Assembly (NCBI RefSeq): GCF_963678635.1
Contig: NC_087066.1
Coordinates: 45,993,225 to 46,057,224 of the forward strand
Length of the DNA stretch: 64,000 nt
Direction: 5' to 3'
DNA from: Symsagittifera roscoffensis
Lineage: Eukaryota; Xenacoelomorpha; Acoela; Convolutidae
Shown here: piece by piece, positions 12,341 to 23,559 of the stretch
Position numbering within the stretch: position 1 is the first letter of the stretch
Layout of the letters: each line of letters begins with the position of its first letter
The notes under the pieces: generated by a model
Told to the model about the DNA's origin: nothing
What the model saw: only the letters and a program-made list of their open reading frames with translations
The model's database searches: none
Program-made: the position numbers and the translations under genes

Positions 12341-13769
12341 GAAAAGTAGTGAAAAGAACTGATTTTTTAAAACTAGTTGTTAACCTGAAAAAAGTCTATA
12401 ATCCAGTTTGATAACGCTGCATATCGCAAGTGTTAATCACTTTGAAGAAGAACTATTTATCTACCGCTCTCAAACGGTTCGAGAAAAATAAGAAACTAAA
12501 ATACTCTTAGCATACTATGAACGGAATATACCCGGTCCAATGGAACATATGCAAAAAATAATCTGAAAGGTTTTTAACCAAAACTCCGCCTTCTCCAGCA
12601 ACAGCGATTTCAATTCAGATGAAATGTAACTATTGTCCGCTTATGTCTCAATTGAGGTCAAAAATAATAGGTCCTATTATCATTGGCTCAAGTGTTAGAG
12701 ACAATATCTCTTGTGCTTTTGTACCTCATTCTGACGGAGCCATTTTGGTACGCTTAAGACATGGGACTACAAAATCGTGTTACAGCTTAAGCCACTACCA
12801 AATAACCCCACACACTAGAACTAAGAACATTCCCATGGCTAGGCCTCTAAATACCAAAAAAACGCGAACGCCGTTAAAAAAGGGGTTGGATTCTCAAACA
12901 TACCATTAGCTTTTGAACAGTGGAACTTTGATCCATTTCAGATGAATCAACCTAAAACCCATCTCAACATAATCGGTTAAAACACACTCAAAAAACTAAA
13001 TTCAAAACTCACATATTGACATGACTCTAAATTCAAGTGAATCATGTAACTAAGATAAATCTGGAATTTTTAAGTAATTGGTTCTGGTTCAAATAGTTTT
13101 GTTCTCTGAATTATTGGGCAGCTGGACTCATCTACTTGCCCAATCCTGGTTCTCTCTTGCCCAGCGATGACACTCTCGTATGAATTCGCGTTGTTCTCTG
13201 TCGGGAACAAGACAGACTTACTCGAGTTGATGATCTCAGTAAAACTGAGAATGGCAGTTTTAATCAAAGACTATTTTTATCAACTTTCCCGCGATTATAA
13301 CTCGGACTTTCTGATTAAATTGACTTCTCATTTCAGTTGTCGCGATAAACTTCAGCATAACAAACTTGATTCAAATTTTTCAAAAAACACAGTTCAACCC
13401 AAATTCAAGGTCAAACTTACAAATATGACCGACTAAAAAGCAGTGGCTAACAGTTTCCTAAATAACTTCAAAAGCAGTTCTTTCAACCGACTGGTAAATT
13501 CAGCAACAAAAACCGGTTGCAGTGCAAGAAACCCAGCTCTGAAGAAAATATTAGAGCACTTCATAAACGATTTTGCTCCTCAAAAGACTGAAAAGAATGC
13601 CTCTAAGCCATTATACTATCAGTCGGAACAACACAATTTTTTTTCAATTGTTTTGTTTTTGTCCACGGTTATATCAGTTCAGTTCAGTTGTTTTCTGATC
13701 TTTTAGGCGTTTTTGTCGCCTCTATCAATCAGCTTTTGATGTACTCATTTTCGATTATATAGTCTCTAG
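12341..13769. repeat. Tandem duplication, copy 1 (1.43 kb)
   Basis: Starts at GAAAAGTAGTGAAAAGAACT and is repeated from 13770 at an offset of about 1430 with few base differences. The unit includes the right arm of the inverted repeat (13441-13690) and the terminal 80 bases of the minus-strand LINE (GGCGTTTTTGTCGCC to AGTCTCTA). It therefore duplicated a segment that already carried the LINE end. The short frames inside (13070-13267 minus, 13167-13436 plus) are retained in both copies but resemble no protein I know. Confidence 0.9.
13441..13690. repeat. Right arm of the inverted repeat pair
   Basis: Reverse complement of 11678-11910 (see that entry). A second version of this arm lies at 14872-15068 because the region was duplicated in tandem. 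That version lacks about 32 bases around 15020 (the AAAAGAATGCCTCTAAGCC part). Confidence 0.65.
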
Positions 13770-15168
13770 AGAAAAGTAGTGAAAAGAACTGATTTTTTAA
13801 AACTAGTTGTTAACCTGAAAAAAGTCTATAATCCAGTTTGATAACGCTGCATATCGCAAGTGTTAATCACTTTGAAGAAGAACTATTTATCTACCGCTCT
13901 CAAACGGTTCGAGAAAAATAAGAAACTAAAATACTCTTAGCATACTATGAACGGAATATACCCGGTTCAATGGAACATATGCAAAAAATAATCTGAAAGG
14001 TTTTAAACCAAAACTCCGCCTTTTCCAGCAACAGCGATTTCAATTCAGATGAAATGTAACTATTGTCCGCTTATGTCTCAATTGAGGTAAAAAAAAAATA
14101 GGTCCTATTATCATTGGCTCAAGTGTTAGAGACACTATCTCTTGTGCTTTTGTACCTCATTCTGACGGAGCCATTTTGGTACGCTTAAGACATGGGACTA
14201 CAAAATCGTGTTACAGCTTAAGCCACTACCAAATAACCCCACACACTAGAACTAAGAACATTCCCATGGCTAGGCCTCTAAATACCAAAAAAACGCGAAC
14301 GCCGTTAAAAAAGGGGTTGGATTCTCAAACATACCATTAGCTTTTGAACAGTGGAACTTTGATCCATTTCAGATGAATCAACCTAAAACCCATCTCAACA
14401 TAATCGGTTAAAACACACTCAAAAAACTAAATTCAAAACTCACATATTGACATGACTCTACATTCAAGTGAATCATGTAACTAAGATAAATCTGGAATTT
14501 TTAAGTAATTGGTTCTGGTTCAAATAGTTTTGTTCTCTGAATTATTGGGCAGCTGGACTCATCTACTTGTCCAATCCTGGTTCTCTCTTGCCCAGCGATG
14601 ACACTCTCGTATGAATTCGCGTTGTTCTCTGTCGGGAACAAGACAGACTTACTCGAGTTGATGATCTCAGTAAAACTGAGAATGGCAGTTTTAATCAAAG
14701 ACTATTTTTATCAACTTTCCCGCGATTATAACTCGGACTTTCTGATTAAATTGACTTCTCATTTCAGTTGTCGCGATAAACTTCAGCATAACAAACTTGA
14801 TTCAAATTTTTCAAAAAACACAGTTCAACCCAAATTCAAGGTCAAACTTCCAAATATGACCGACTAAAAAGCAGTGGCTAACAGTTTCCTAAATAACTTC
14901 AAAAGCAGTTCTTTCAACCGATTGGTAAATTCAGCTACAAAAACCGGTTGCAGTGCAAGAAACCCAGCTCTGAAGAAAATATTAAAGCACTTCATAAACC
15001 ATTTTGCTCCTCAAAAGACTGCCGGAACAACACAATTTTTTTTCAATTGTTTTGTTTTTGTCCACGGTTATATCAGTTCAGTTCAGTTGTTTTCTGATCT
15101 TTTAGGCGTTTTTGTCGCCTCTATCAATCAGCTTTTGATGTACTCATTTTCGATTATATAGTCTCTAA
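13770..15168. repeat. Tandem duplication, copy 2
   Basis: Near-identical to 12341-13769. Copy 2 passes straight into the rest of LINE copy 1 after AGTCTCTA at about 15168, whereas copy 1 breaks off there and restarts the unit. Copy 2 is thus joined to the original LINE, and copy 1 carries the truncated tail. Small differences include an A-run expansion near 14090 and the deletion near 15020. Confidence 0.9.
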
Positions 15169-15169
15169 T

Positions 15170-16810
15170 TTATTGATTTCGCTTTTCTTCCAAAATTTGT
15201 CCAGGTTGTTCTTGAAAGCGTTCAAGGTCTTCGAGTCAATTATTTCTGCTGGCCTTATATTCCAATCTGTAGCTGATCTAATGGTAAAAAAAATTCCGCA
15301 ACTCGAGGTTGGATTTCTTCGTTATCAATTTTTTGTCATTTGTCCTCGTTTCACGATCATTCAATTCGAACATGCCTTTTGTAGCTTTTGTTTCATAACG
15401 GTTGTAACCTATTTTGAACATTTCGATCATTCTTCCTCGCCTTCTGCGGTATTCAAAAGATAGTAGCTCTAGTTTTTTTAATCTTTCAATGTAGCTTAGT
15501 GTCTGCCGTACCATTGTTGTCGCTCGTCGTTGCATATTTTCGATTATTCTTGTGTTCTTCTTTAATCGCGGGTACCAGGCTTGATTACATCACTCCGAAT
15601 GAGCCCTTATGAGGCCTTCATCATCATTTTGAAATTAGGTATGGTCATATTAATGAATGTTTTCTTAGAAACTGCCTTGATAGATTTTGCTTTTCTAAAT
15701 TTTGCAACGGTATGAGAGTCAAATCAGAGTTTACTAACGATGATTGCTCCACGGTCTTTTCTTCCCCTACTGTTTCAATCTGTTTATCGTAAAGTTCATA
15801 TGATCTTATGTCACGATTTGATCTTCCATTTGAGATTATCAGAAGTACACATTAATTTCGTTGAAAAGCAGCTTCCAGTTTTCTTAGATCTTCTTGCAGC
15901 ATTTCAACGTCTTTGTCGTTGGTAATTTCTCAGTTAGGTTTTGCATCGTCTGCAACTAATTACAATGTTGATTTGAACGTGTTTGGCAATGAATTCATAT
16001 AAATTTCAAATAAGAGAGGTCTCAGTACAGATACATGGGGAATCAGACTCAGATCATCTTTCCATTCAGATCTACTGTCGTTTATCACAATTCGTAACTT
16101 GGTTTCGTCCCAAGATTTGTTAAAACATTTTGTGAAAATTTTAGTCAAGAAATCTCCCAATTCAAACAAAGTTTTTGGCTGAAGATTTGGGCTCTGGAGA
16201 TTTTGATGTTTTGAGTGAGTCTATTGGTTTTTTCACCAATTGCTCCGTTCTTTCTAAGTACTTGTTTTGGATGGGTGATATCCAATTCTGGAATTCTTCA
16301 TTCTCCTGGTGGTTCGTGTGTGAAGACTGATGAAAAGAACTTTGACAAAGCTTCAATTTTTTTAATCTCATTGGTCATTAAAGATCCATCATCCTGCACT
16401 AAAAATGGTTAAGCATTTTGTAACACGGTTTTTTTTCTCAAATACCTTCAGAATTTTTTTTTGCCTCATCCCTACATTTTTAGCTATTTCACTTTCCTTT
16501 GCCCTTTGATCTTTTCGTGAAACTGCTTTCGTGTAGCATTTAGTGTAGGATTTTTCTTTCCTTTATAGTTGTCAAACTTCACTATTGTTCTATTGCAGCG
16601 AAAAAATTTTCAGTATTTCTTATTTGCTCTGATTGCCTGTCGAGTGGTTTTGGTGATAAATATTTTGTTTCTACACTCCAGATTGAGCTCAGTTAGTGAT
16701 ACAAACTTTTTTAGTTATTTCAGCCAGTAGTTCGCGCAAATCCGTCCAAATTTTTTCAACCTTGTCTTCACTGTGAAAAAACGACGAAATATCTACTTCA
16801 TATATCATTC
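15170..16810 (-). pseudogene. LINE reverse transcriptase, broken (copy 1)
   Basis: Fragments in order on the minus strand. 16169-15960 ends SLIPHVSVLRPLLFEIYM, corresponding to the VPQGSVLGPLLFxIYI motif. Next, 15946-15957 encodes VADD, corresponding to the catalytic F/YADD, preceded by a stop, and VEMLQEDLRKLEAAF follows. 15535-15278 holds TMVRQTLSYIERLKKLELLS and FEYRRRRGRMIEMFKI, the typical C-terminal region, and ATDWNIRPAEIIDSKTLNAF follows after a frameshift. At least three frameshifts or stops are present. Confidence 0.8.
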
Positions 16811-16843
16811 GGTCGTAGTTTCCTTTAGCGAGGTTGTATCTAA

Positions 16844-17437
16844 TCATGGTCTTACGATTTGTGCGCTACGCGGATAATTCATTTTGACCTCTTCTATGGT
16901 AACGTGGTCGCTCTGACCCAGAGCTGGTTGCATATTAGTGTTCAGGTCGCTTAGACTGGCATCGGTTAAAACTATATATAGATGTGATGGTTTATCTCCG
17001 GCAGTAATGCGAATTGGTTCATCGATATGTTGGGTTAGAAATTCAACCCTAAGTGCTTGTGTAAATTTGAATTCTTTTCTCACCTCGTCATTGGTTGCAC
17101 GGCAATCATCCCATTTGACTGATGGAAAGTTTGCGTCACTCAAGATTACAGTATAAACCCTCACATCTTTGTCTAATGCATTAGTCCATGTCTTTAATTA
17201 CAAAAATTGAAAATCTTCGCCCGCAGTCGTTTGGATTCATGTTTATTGACCAATGTTCTAGTTGTTCTTTTGTACCAAGCTGGATTGCAATCGGTTTTTG
17301 AATTTTTCGGTTTTGCTTCTACGAGAGCAATTACAACTGGTGGGTTCTTTTTATCTTCAATCAGTTTGATCAAATCCTGGTGTTTCGTTTGTGTTAGAGT
17401 GTCAACATTTGTGTACCAGAAAAAACTAAATTTCTAG
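16844..17437 (-). pseudogene. LINE AP endonuclease, internally deleted (copy 1)
   Basis: The first part, better preserved in copy 2 at 21723-21978, has FFWYTNVDTLTQTKHQEL and VVIALVEAKPKN, the N-terminal pattern with the catalytic Glu of LINE endonucleases. The second part (16844-17164) has VILSDANFPSVKWDD, corresponding to the usual ILGDFNFPxIxW motif, and ends ALGQSDHVTIEEV, the SDH motif. Between FVIKDID and this motif the family normally has some 80-100 residues that are absent here. This deletion is common to all three copies. Here Ser replaces the Gly of copies 2 and 3 (ILGDANFP). Confidence 0.75.
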
Positions 17438-18217
17438 TCTTGCTTTCTTCTTGACTTTTAGAATATGAATTCCTCGAACCAGATACGCATAGTTTCCTTC
17501 TTCCTGATCGTTCAAAAGTTTTGCTTTCGTATTTAGGTTTAGCACTTCTTCTCTTTCTTCCAGACTCCGATCCTGGCTAATTCTTAGATTTCTTATTTCT
17601 GCAGTAGCTTCTTTCAACTTTGGTAACTTCTGGTTTGTTTCAATAAAAGCGTTTTCAGAATTAAAGGAAAGCAACAATGGTCTGTTTTCAAATATTGTGT
17701 ATCTTCCATGTCGATACTTGATGATAACTTTTCAGTTATTTTTTCCCTCTTATCATTGCCTTGATTCACCTGGGTTCTTCTGGGCTCTTCTGAGCGCTCT
17801 CTTGGGCTTTGTAGATCATAAAAATGAATTTTCTTCGGTTTTCTTCAGCTTCTTCTCTCTTTTGTTCTTCTGCTGCTTCTATGATGATCTGTTTCAAAGA
17901 TTTCACTTTCGATTTACATCTTCTTTGCAAACTCCTGTCTGTTTATCAACCTTTACGTGGCATGGTTCTGCTATGACTTGATAGAGATCAATCATCATGT
18001 TTTTCATGTTATCCATAATTGTGTCGGGATCTGCTCTTATTTTTTTGGTCGATTGAATGGTTCCACTTTCCTGTTCTTCGCTGAAAAGTTGCTTCACCGA
18101 TGGGCAGCAAGATGTGCAACACCAGATTAAACTAGTTTGGCACATGTACTGATAGGCTGCGCCAGGCATTTTAGAACATTTTGCACTGCAGTGTTCACAG
18201 CAACGCTCACAGTCCAT
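17426..18217 (-). pseudogene. LINE ORF1: PHD-like finger plus C-terminal domain (copy 1)
   Basis: Two frames. 18217-17903 starts MDCERCCEHCSAKCSK and continues to LIWCCTSCCPSVKQLF. This is a cysteine-rich finger with the C-x2-C spacing and terminal W-x-C-x2-C of the PHD-like fingers in CR1/L2 ORF1 proteins. 17677-17426 matches the ORF1 C-terminal domain: LLLSFNSENAFIETNQKL, then IRNLRISQDRSLEEREE and YLVRGIHILKVKKK. The protein would bind the element RNA (known of the family). Compared with copies 2 and 3, about 38 bases are missing near 17690 (the CGACCGAGTCGAATCGCTTT part), which breaks the frame. Confidence 0.75.
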
Positions 18218-18359
18218 GACTTGGTCTAGGGGGTTTCCATAAATTTCTTCGCCAATTTTTTACTCCCAGAACCGATCACTCACTGATATTGTGCCTTTAC
18301 AGCAAGTTTTCGGGGCATTTTTGATGAAATCATTTTCTACTGGCTTTGCCGCTCAAAAA

Positions 18360-18560
18360 TAATGAAACCTCGGAACCTACAAAGCAAGAGAAAAATGAAG
18401 TTTCGTAGAATCACTTTCCTCCTACTTCGCGCCTCCAACATCATTAAACCTCAGAAGCTACAAAAGCCAGAAAAAATGAATTCTCCTAACCAAGCTAGTC
18501 AATACAATTCTATCAACTCACTCCGCCGCTCCAAGATAATTAAACTTCAAAAGCTGCAGA
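18360..18560 (-). repeat. Three imperfect tandem repeats upstream of LINE ORF1
   Basis: A 40-base core recurs near 18372, 18457 and 18553 (plus-strand starts CCTCGGAACCTACAAAGC, CCTCAGAAGCTACAAAAG, CTTCAAAAGCTGCAGAAC), followed each time by a CGCC or CCGCTC-like part. The spacing is about 84-95 bases. The place just 5' of ORF1 suggests a repeated 5' UTR or promoter unit. Copies 2 and 3 retain only one unit. Confidence 0.65.
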
Positions 18561-18649
18561 ACAAGTGTGAAGAAAATAATTACATTTTAATTGGGAGTTT
18601 TTCAGCTGCTTGTTTTTTGGTTTCCTCTTTGATTTTAGTTTTCTAATTT

Positions 18650-19275
18650 TCGACCTTTTCTTCAAGACTAGTTAACGAAGATTTCGCTTGTTTCGTAAAA
18701 CAATCCGCAGGAGTTGTAGTTGCAGTACAGAAAAGGGATGAAATTTTTGTGTCTCGCCGGTTACTAAACTTCCTTCCTTCTTCCTTTTTGATGTCGAGTG
18801 TTTGCGAACGCTGATTTTTATAGGTTTCTCGGTTTTCAACTTCAGTAGTCGGCCAAAAATCCCTGTACTTCCTCTTCGACGGGTCCACAAATTTGCACTG
18901 ACTAGAGGTTTGAATGGCTCGATAATTTCGAGGAGTTCTTCAGCTGAGCACGGTTCGTCGTAGTTTCTATTATGAGCGTTGATGGTTTTTTGATAACGTC
19001 GTGCCAGATGCAAGATTGCTTTTATATTTCAGTGATCCTCGTACAAGCTGCTTTTGTAAAATCTTCAGGTTTTTTTATATTCTGGTGGAATCTTAGACCA
19101 CCGTCATTAAAATATTCACCTGCGAGTCGTTTTTGAAGGGATTTTTGCAACTTTGATCGGTCGATCTAATGATGAAGCTCCGATAACGTATGCCATAGAT
19201 AGATGGATAGATCTTCACCCGCCCTAAGCTAGAGGCGGTAGGGGGAGGACTTTGGACAAATTGTCGTATTCGTAA
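18650..19275 (-). other. Conserved unidentified segment S, copy 1
   Basis: Present next to each of the three LINE copies (also 22965-23545 and 26955-27545) with nearly the same sequence. On the minus strand it carries a 113-codon frame (18672-19013, CSAEELLEIIEPFKPLVSAN). Further upstream comes RSKLQKSLQKRLAGEYF, then RFHQNIKKPEDFTKAACTRI. The latter is faintly like a gag helix of Ty3-type elements (inference, weak). Copy 1 has about 22 extra bases (AGAGGCGGTAGGGGGAGGAC) near 19230 that the other copies lack. Confidence 0.5.
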
Positions 19276-19282
19276 ATCTAAT

Positions 19283-19957
19283 TAATCAAATGAAGACACA
19301 CGGTTTGAACAAAGGAAAAGGACATCTATTTAATAAGTTTATCACAACAATTATGACAACATTTATCACTCTTAGCCAGAATATGAAGTTTTTGTAGTGT
19401 TTCTGTCGCTAGACTTTTTAATAAGTTAATCACAACAGTTTTTTAGATATGAGAGGATCTAAAAAAATTTAAGATCTTGAATGAGAATTTAGAACGGCAC
19501 CACACAAAATAGGCTTTGCAGGCTAGCGATAAAAAAATGAAACAAAGCAACTAAGACGAAATTTTCCATGAACAATGACAAAAAACCTTGACAACAAAAA
19601 ATCCAAATGCTAGTTTCGAACACTTTCAAGCAACGACCTATCGCCATTTTTAGACTATCTGTACCCTTCCGATAAGCACGGTTTTTTCAATCGGGTACCA
19701 GGCGACTTTTTTTTGCTGTCAATGACCTAAATAGTTAGTCATTTCTATGAAAATTTTTGTCCACTAACGGGCATTTTTTGAAAAAATCTACAAATCTTAG
19801 TTCGGCCTATAAGGTTTCGGATGATAATATGTAGGCTCTCCTTATGAGTTGTTTGAGGAGCTAAAAGGTTCTATCTAAATTTTTTGAAGGGGACGTAAAA
19901 TTTTCTTTGCTATGTATGAGTTGTATCGCAAGTTGTATCGCTTCGCGTCGCATCTTT
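19283..19957. repeat. Module X, copy 1
   Basis: A 0.67-kb segment repeated at 28990-29655 with few changes; it begins GAAGACACACGGTTTGA. It has no reading frame of note and no recognised terminal repeats. Its right end is cut within CGCGTCGCATCTTTT, where LINE copy 2 begins. The 28990 copy continues with TTGTAAAAC instead. Confidence 0.85.
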
Positions 19958-21346
19958 TGAACATTTCGATCATTCTTCCTCGCCTTCTGCGTTATTCAAA
20001 AAATAGCAGCTCTAGTTTTTTTAATCTTTCATTGTAGCTTAGTGTCTGCCGTACCATTGTTGTCGCTCGTCGTTGCATATTTTCGATTATTCTTGTGTTC
20101 TTCTTTAATCGCGGGTACCAGGCTTGATTACATCACTCCGAATGAGCCCTTATGAGGCCTTCATCATCATTTCGAAATTAGGTATGGTCATATTAATGAA
20201 TGTTTTCTTAGAAACTGCCTTGATAGATTTTGCTTTTCTAAATTTTGCAACGGTATGAGAGTCAAATCAGAGTTTACTAACGATGATTGCTCCACGGTCT
20301 TTTCTTCCCCTACTGTTTCAATCTGTTTATCGTAAAGTTCATATGATCTTATGTCACGATTTGATCTTCCATTTGAGATTATCAGAAGTACACATTAATT
20401 TCGTTGAAAAGCAGCTTCCAGTTTTCTTAGATCTTCTTGCAGCATTTCAACGTCTTTGTCGTTGGTAATTTCTCAGTTAGGTTTTGCATCGTCTGCAACT
20501 AATTACAATGTTGATTTGAACGTGTTTGGCAATGAATTCATATAAATTTCAAGTAAGAGAGGTCTCAATACAGATACATGGGGAATCAGACTCAGATCAT
20601 CTTTCCATTCAGATCTACTGTCGTTTATCACAATTCGTAACTTGGTTTCGTCCCAAGATTTGTTAAAACATTTTGTGAAAATTTTAGTCAAGAAATCTCC
20701 CAATTCAAACAAAGTTTTTGGCTGAAGATTTGGGCTCTGGAGATTTTGATGTTTTGAGTGAGTCTATTGGTTTTTTCACCCATTGCTCCGTTCTTTCTAA
20801 GTACTTGTTTTGGATGGGTGATATCCAATTCTGGAATCCTTCATTCTCCTGGTGGTTCGTGTGTGAAGACTGATGAAAAGAACTTTGACAAAGCTTCAAT
20901 TTTTTTAATCTCATTGGTCATTAAAGATCCATCATCCTGCACTAGAAATGGTTAAGCATTTTGTAACACGGTTTTTTTTCTCAAATACCTTCAGAATTTT
21001 TTTTGCCTCATCCCTACATTTTTAGCTATTTCACTTTCCTTTGCCCTTTGATCTTTTCGTGAAACTGCTTTCGTGTAGCATTTAGTGTAGGATTTTTCTT
21101 TTCTTTATAGTTGTCAAACTTTACTATTGTTCTATTGCAGCGAAAAAATTTTCAGTATTTCTTATTTGCTCTGATTGCCTGTCGAGTGGTTTTGGTGAAC
21201 CATATGTTGTTTCTACACTCCGAATTGAGCTCAGTTAGTGATACAAACTTTTTTAGTTATTTCAGCCAGTAGTTCAAGCAAATCCGTCCAAATTTTTTCA
21301 ACCTTGTCTTCACTGTGAAAAAACGACGAAATATCTACTTCATCTA

Positions 21347-21978
21347 TCATTCGGTCGTAGTCTCCTTTAGCGAGGTTGTATCTAACCATGGTCTTACGAT
21401 TTGTGCGGTACGCGGGTAACTCATTTCGACCTCTTCTATGGTAACGTGGTCGCTCTGTCCCAGAGCTGGTTGGATATTAGTGTTCAGGTCGCTTAGACTG
21501 GCATCGGTTAAAACTATATGTAGTAGTGATGGTTTATCTCCGGCAGTAATGCGAATTGAATCATCGATATGTTGGGTTAGAAATTCAACCCTAAGTGCTT
21601 GTGTAAATTTGAATTCTTTTCTCACCTCGTCATTGGTTGCACGGCAATCATCCCATTTGACTGATGGAAAGTTTGCGTCACCCAAGATTACAGTACAGTC
21701 CCTCACATCTTTGTCTAATGCATTAGTCTATGTCTTTAATTACAAAAATTGAAAATCTTCGCCCGCAGTCGTTTGGATTCATGTTTATTGACCAATTTTT
21801 TAGTTGTTCTTTTGTACTAAGCTGGATTGCAATCGGTTTTGAATTTTTCGGTTTTGCTTCTACGAGAGCAATTACAACTGGTGGGTTCTTTTTATCTTCA
21901 ATCAGTTTGATCAATTCCTGGTGTTTCGTTTGTGTTAGAGTGTCAACATTTGTGTACCAGAAAAATCTAAATTTCTAG
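21347..21978 (-). pseudogene. LINE AP endonuclease, internally deleted (copy 2)
   Basis: Best-preserved version. 21978-21723 contains TNVDTLTQTKHQELIKLIED and VALVEAKPKN-like sequence. 21706-21347 contains VILGDANFPSVKWDD, LTQHIDDSIRITAGDKPS and LGQSDHVTIEEVEM. The middle of the domain is missing and a stop (FVIKDID, stop) marks the joint. Asp-Asp-Ser replaces Asp-Glu-Pro of copies 1 and 3 in the ITAG region. Confidence 0.75.
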
Positions 21979-22748
21979 TCTTGCTTTCTTCTTGACTTTT
22001 AGAATATGCATTCCTCGAACCAGATACACATAGTTTCCTTCTTCCTGATCATTCAAAAATTTTGCTTTCGTAACTAGCTTTAGCTCTTTTTCTCTTTCTT
22101 CCAGACTCCGATCCTGGCTAATTCTTAGATTTCTTATTTCTGCAGTGGCCTCTTTCAACTTTGGTAACTTCTGGTTTGTTTCAATAAAAGCGTTTTCAGA
22201 ATTAAAGGAAAGCAACAATGGTCTGTTTATATCCTCATCGGTTTTCCGACCGAGTCGAATCGCTTTCAAATATTGTGTATCTTCCATGTCGATACTTGAT
22301 GATAATTTTTCAGTTATTTTTTCCCTCCTATCATTGCCTTGATTCACCTGGGTTCTTCTGGGCTCTCCTGGGCGCTCCCTTGGGCTTTGTAGATCATAAT
22401 ATTAACTTTTCTTTGGTTTTCTTGAGCTTCTTCTCTCTTTTGTTCTTCTGCTGCTTCTATGATGATCTATTTCAAAGATTTCACTTTCCGATTTACATCT
22501 TCTTTGCAAACTCCTGTCTGTTTATCAACCTTTACGTGGCATGGTTCTGCTATGAATTGATAGAGATCAATCATCATGTTTTTCATGTTATCCATAATTG
22601 TGTCGGGATCTGCTCTTATTTTTTTGGTCGATTGATTGGTTCCACTTTCCTGTTCTTCGCTGAAAAGTTGCTTCACGGATGGGCAGCAAGATGTGCAACA
22701 CCAGATTAAAGTAGTTTGGCACATGTATTGATAGGCTGCGCCAGGCAT
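21967..22748 (-). pseudogene. LINE ORF1: PHD-like finger plus C-terminal domain (copy 2)
   Basis: 22748-22467 starts within the finger (MPGAAYQYMCQTTLIWCCTS) because the segment with its first cysteines was removed in this copy. 22347-21967 gives the full C-terminal domain, with YLKAIRLGRKTDEDINRPLL leading into LSFNSENAF, IRNLRISQDRSLEERE and YLVRGMHILKVKKKARLE. This domain matches the RNA-binding C-terminal domain of non-LTR ORF1 proteins. Confidence 0.75.
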
Positions 22749-22964
22749 TTTAGGTCATTTTGCACTGCATTTTGCACTGCCAGAAAAAATGAGTTCTCCT
22801 AACCAAGCTAGTCAAAACAATTCTATCAACTCACTCCGCCGCTCCAAGATAATTAAACTTCAAAAGCTGCAGAACAAGAGTGAAGAAAATAATTACACCT
22901 TAATTGGGAGTTTTTCAGCTGCTTGTTTTTTGGTTTCCTTTTTGATTTTAGTTTTCTAATTTTC

Positions 22965-23545
22965 GACCTTTTCTTCAAGACTAGTTAACGAAGATGTAGT
23001 TGTAGTTACAGGAGTTGTAGTTGCAGTACAGAAAAGAGATGAAATTTTTGTGTCTCGCCGGTTACTAAACTTCCTTCCTTCTTCCTTTTTGATGTCAAGT
23101 GTTTGCGAACGCTGATTTTTATAGGTTTCTCGGTTTTCAACTTCAGTAGTCGGCCAAAAATCCCTGTACTTCCTTTTCGACGGGTCTATAAATTTGCACT
23201 GACTAGAGGTTTGAATGGCTCGATAATTTCGAGGAGCTCTTCAGCTGTGCACGGTTCGTCGTAGTTTCTATTATGAGCGTTGATGGTTTTTTGATAACGT
23301 CGTGCCAGATGCAAGATTGCTTTTATATTTCAGTGATCCTCGTACAAGCTGCTTTTGTAAAATCTTCAGGTTTTTTTTATATTCTGGTGGAATCTTAGAC
23401 CACCGTCATTAAAATATTCACCTGCGAGTCGTTTTTGAAGGGATTTTTGCAACTTTGATTGGTCGATCTAATGATGAAGCTCCGATAACGTATGCCATAG
23501 ATAGATGGATAGATCTTCACCCGCCCTAAGCTGGACAAATTGTCG
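22965..23545 (-). other. Conserved unidentified segment S, copy 2
   Basis: Copy of 18650-19275. It ends at AATCTAATTAATGAAATC and joins the RT C-terminal module on the plus strand, as in copy 3. Confidence 0.6.
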
Positions 23546-23559
23546 TATTCATAAATCTA

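Larger units (their letters stand above)
15068..18260 (-). mobile_element. CR1/L2-like LINE, copy 1 (longest copy, inactive)
   Basis: Minus-strand non-LTR retrotransposon with domains in family order. These are a PHD-like finger and C-terminal domain of ORF1 (18217-17426), an AP endonuclease (17437-16844), a linker, reverse transcriptase and a conserved C-terminal region (16810-15170). A 3' tail ends with short repeats of TGAAC type (AACTGAACTGAACTGA, about 15075-15095 in reverse). Such short terminal repeats and a PHD finger in ORF1 are known from CR1/L2 elements. Frameshifts, stops and a deletion in the endonuclease make it dead. The same lesions recur in copies 2 and 3. Confidence 0.85.
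19957..22950 (-). mobile_element. CR1/L2-like LINE, copy 2
   Basis: Same element as 15068-18260, offset about 4543 at its left end. The 3' part is cut off: it starts inside the RT C-terminal region at TTTTGAACATTTCG, so tail and terminal repeats are missing. The RT motif PHVSVLRPLL (20503-20712), the VADD, the deleted endonuclease and ORF1 follow with the same lesions as copy 1. Upstream of the finger about 280 bases present in copy 1 are missing, and a short TTTTGCACTGC is repeated at the joint (near 22760). Confidence 0.85.

Noticed and set aside
12157-12411. 84-codon lysine-rich plus-strand frame
   Set aside because: Low-complexity A-rich sequence crossing the tandem duplication border.
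13070-13267. 65-codon minus-strand frame repeated identically at 14501-14698
   Set aside because: Identity is explained by the recent tandem duplication, so it is no evidence of selection; no protein family seen.
22218-22709. 163-codon plus-strand frame
   Set aside because: Exact antisense of LINE ORF1, whose minus-strand translation has the conserved finger and C-terminal domain. Similar antisense frames at 17697 and 26143 were rejected for the same reason.
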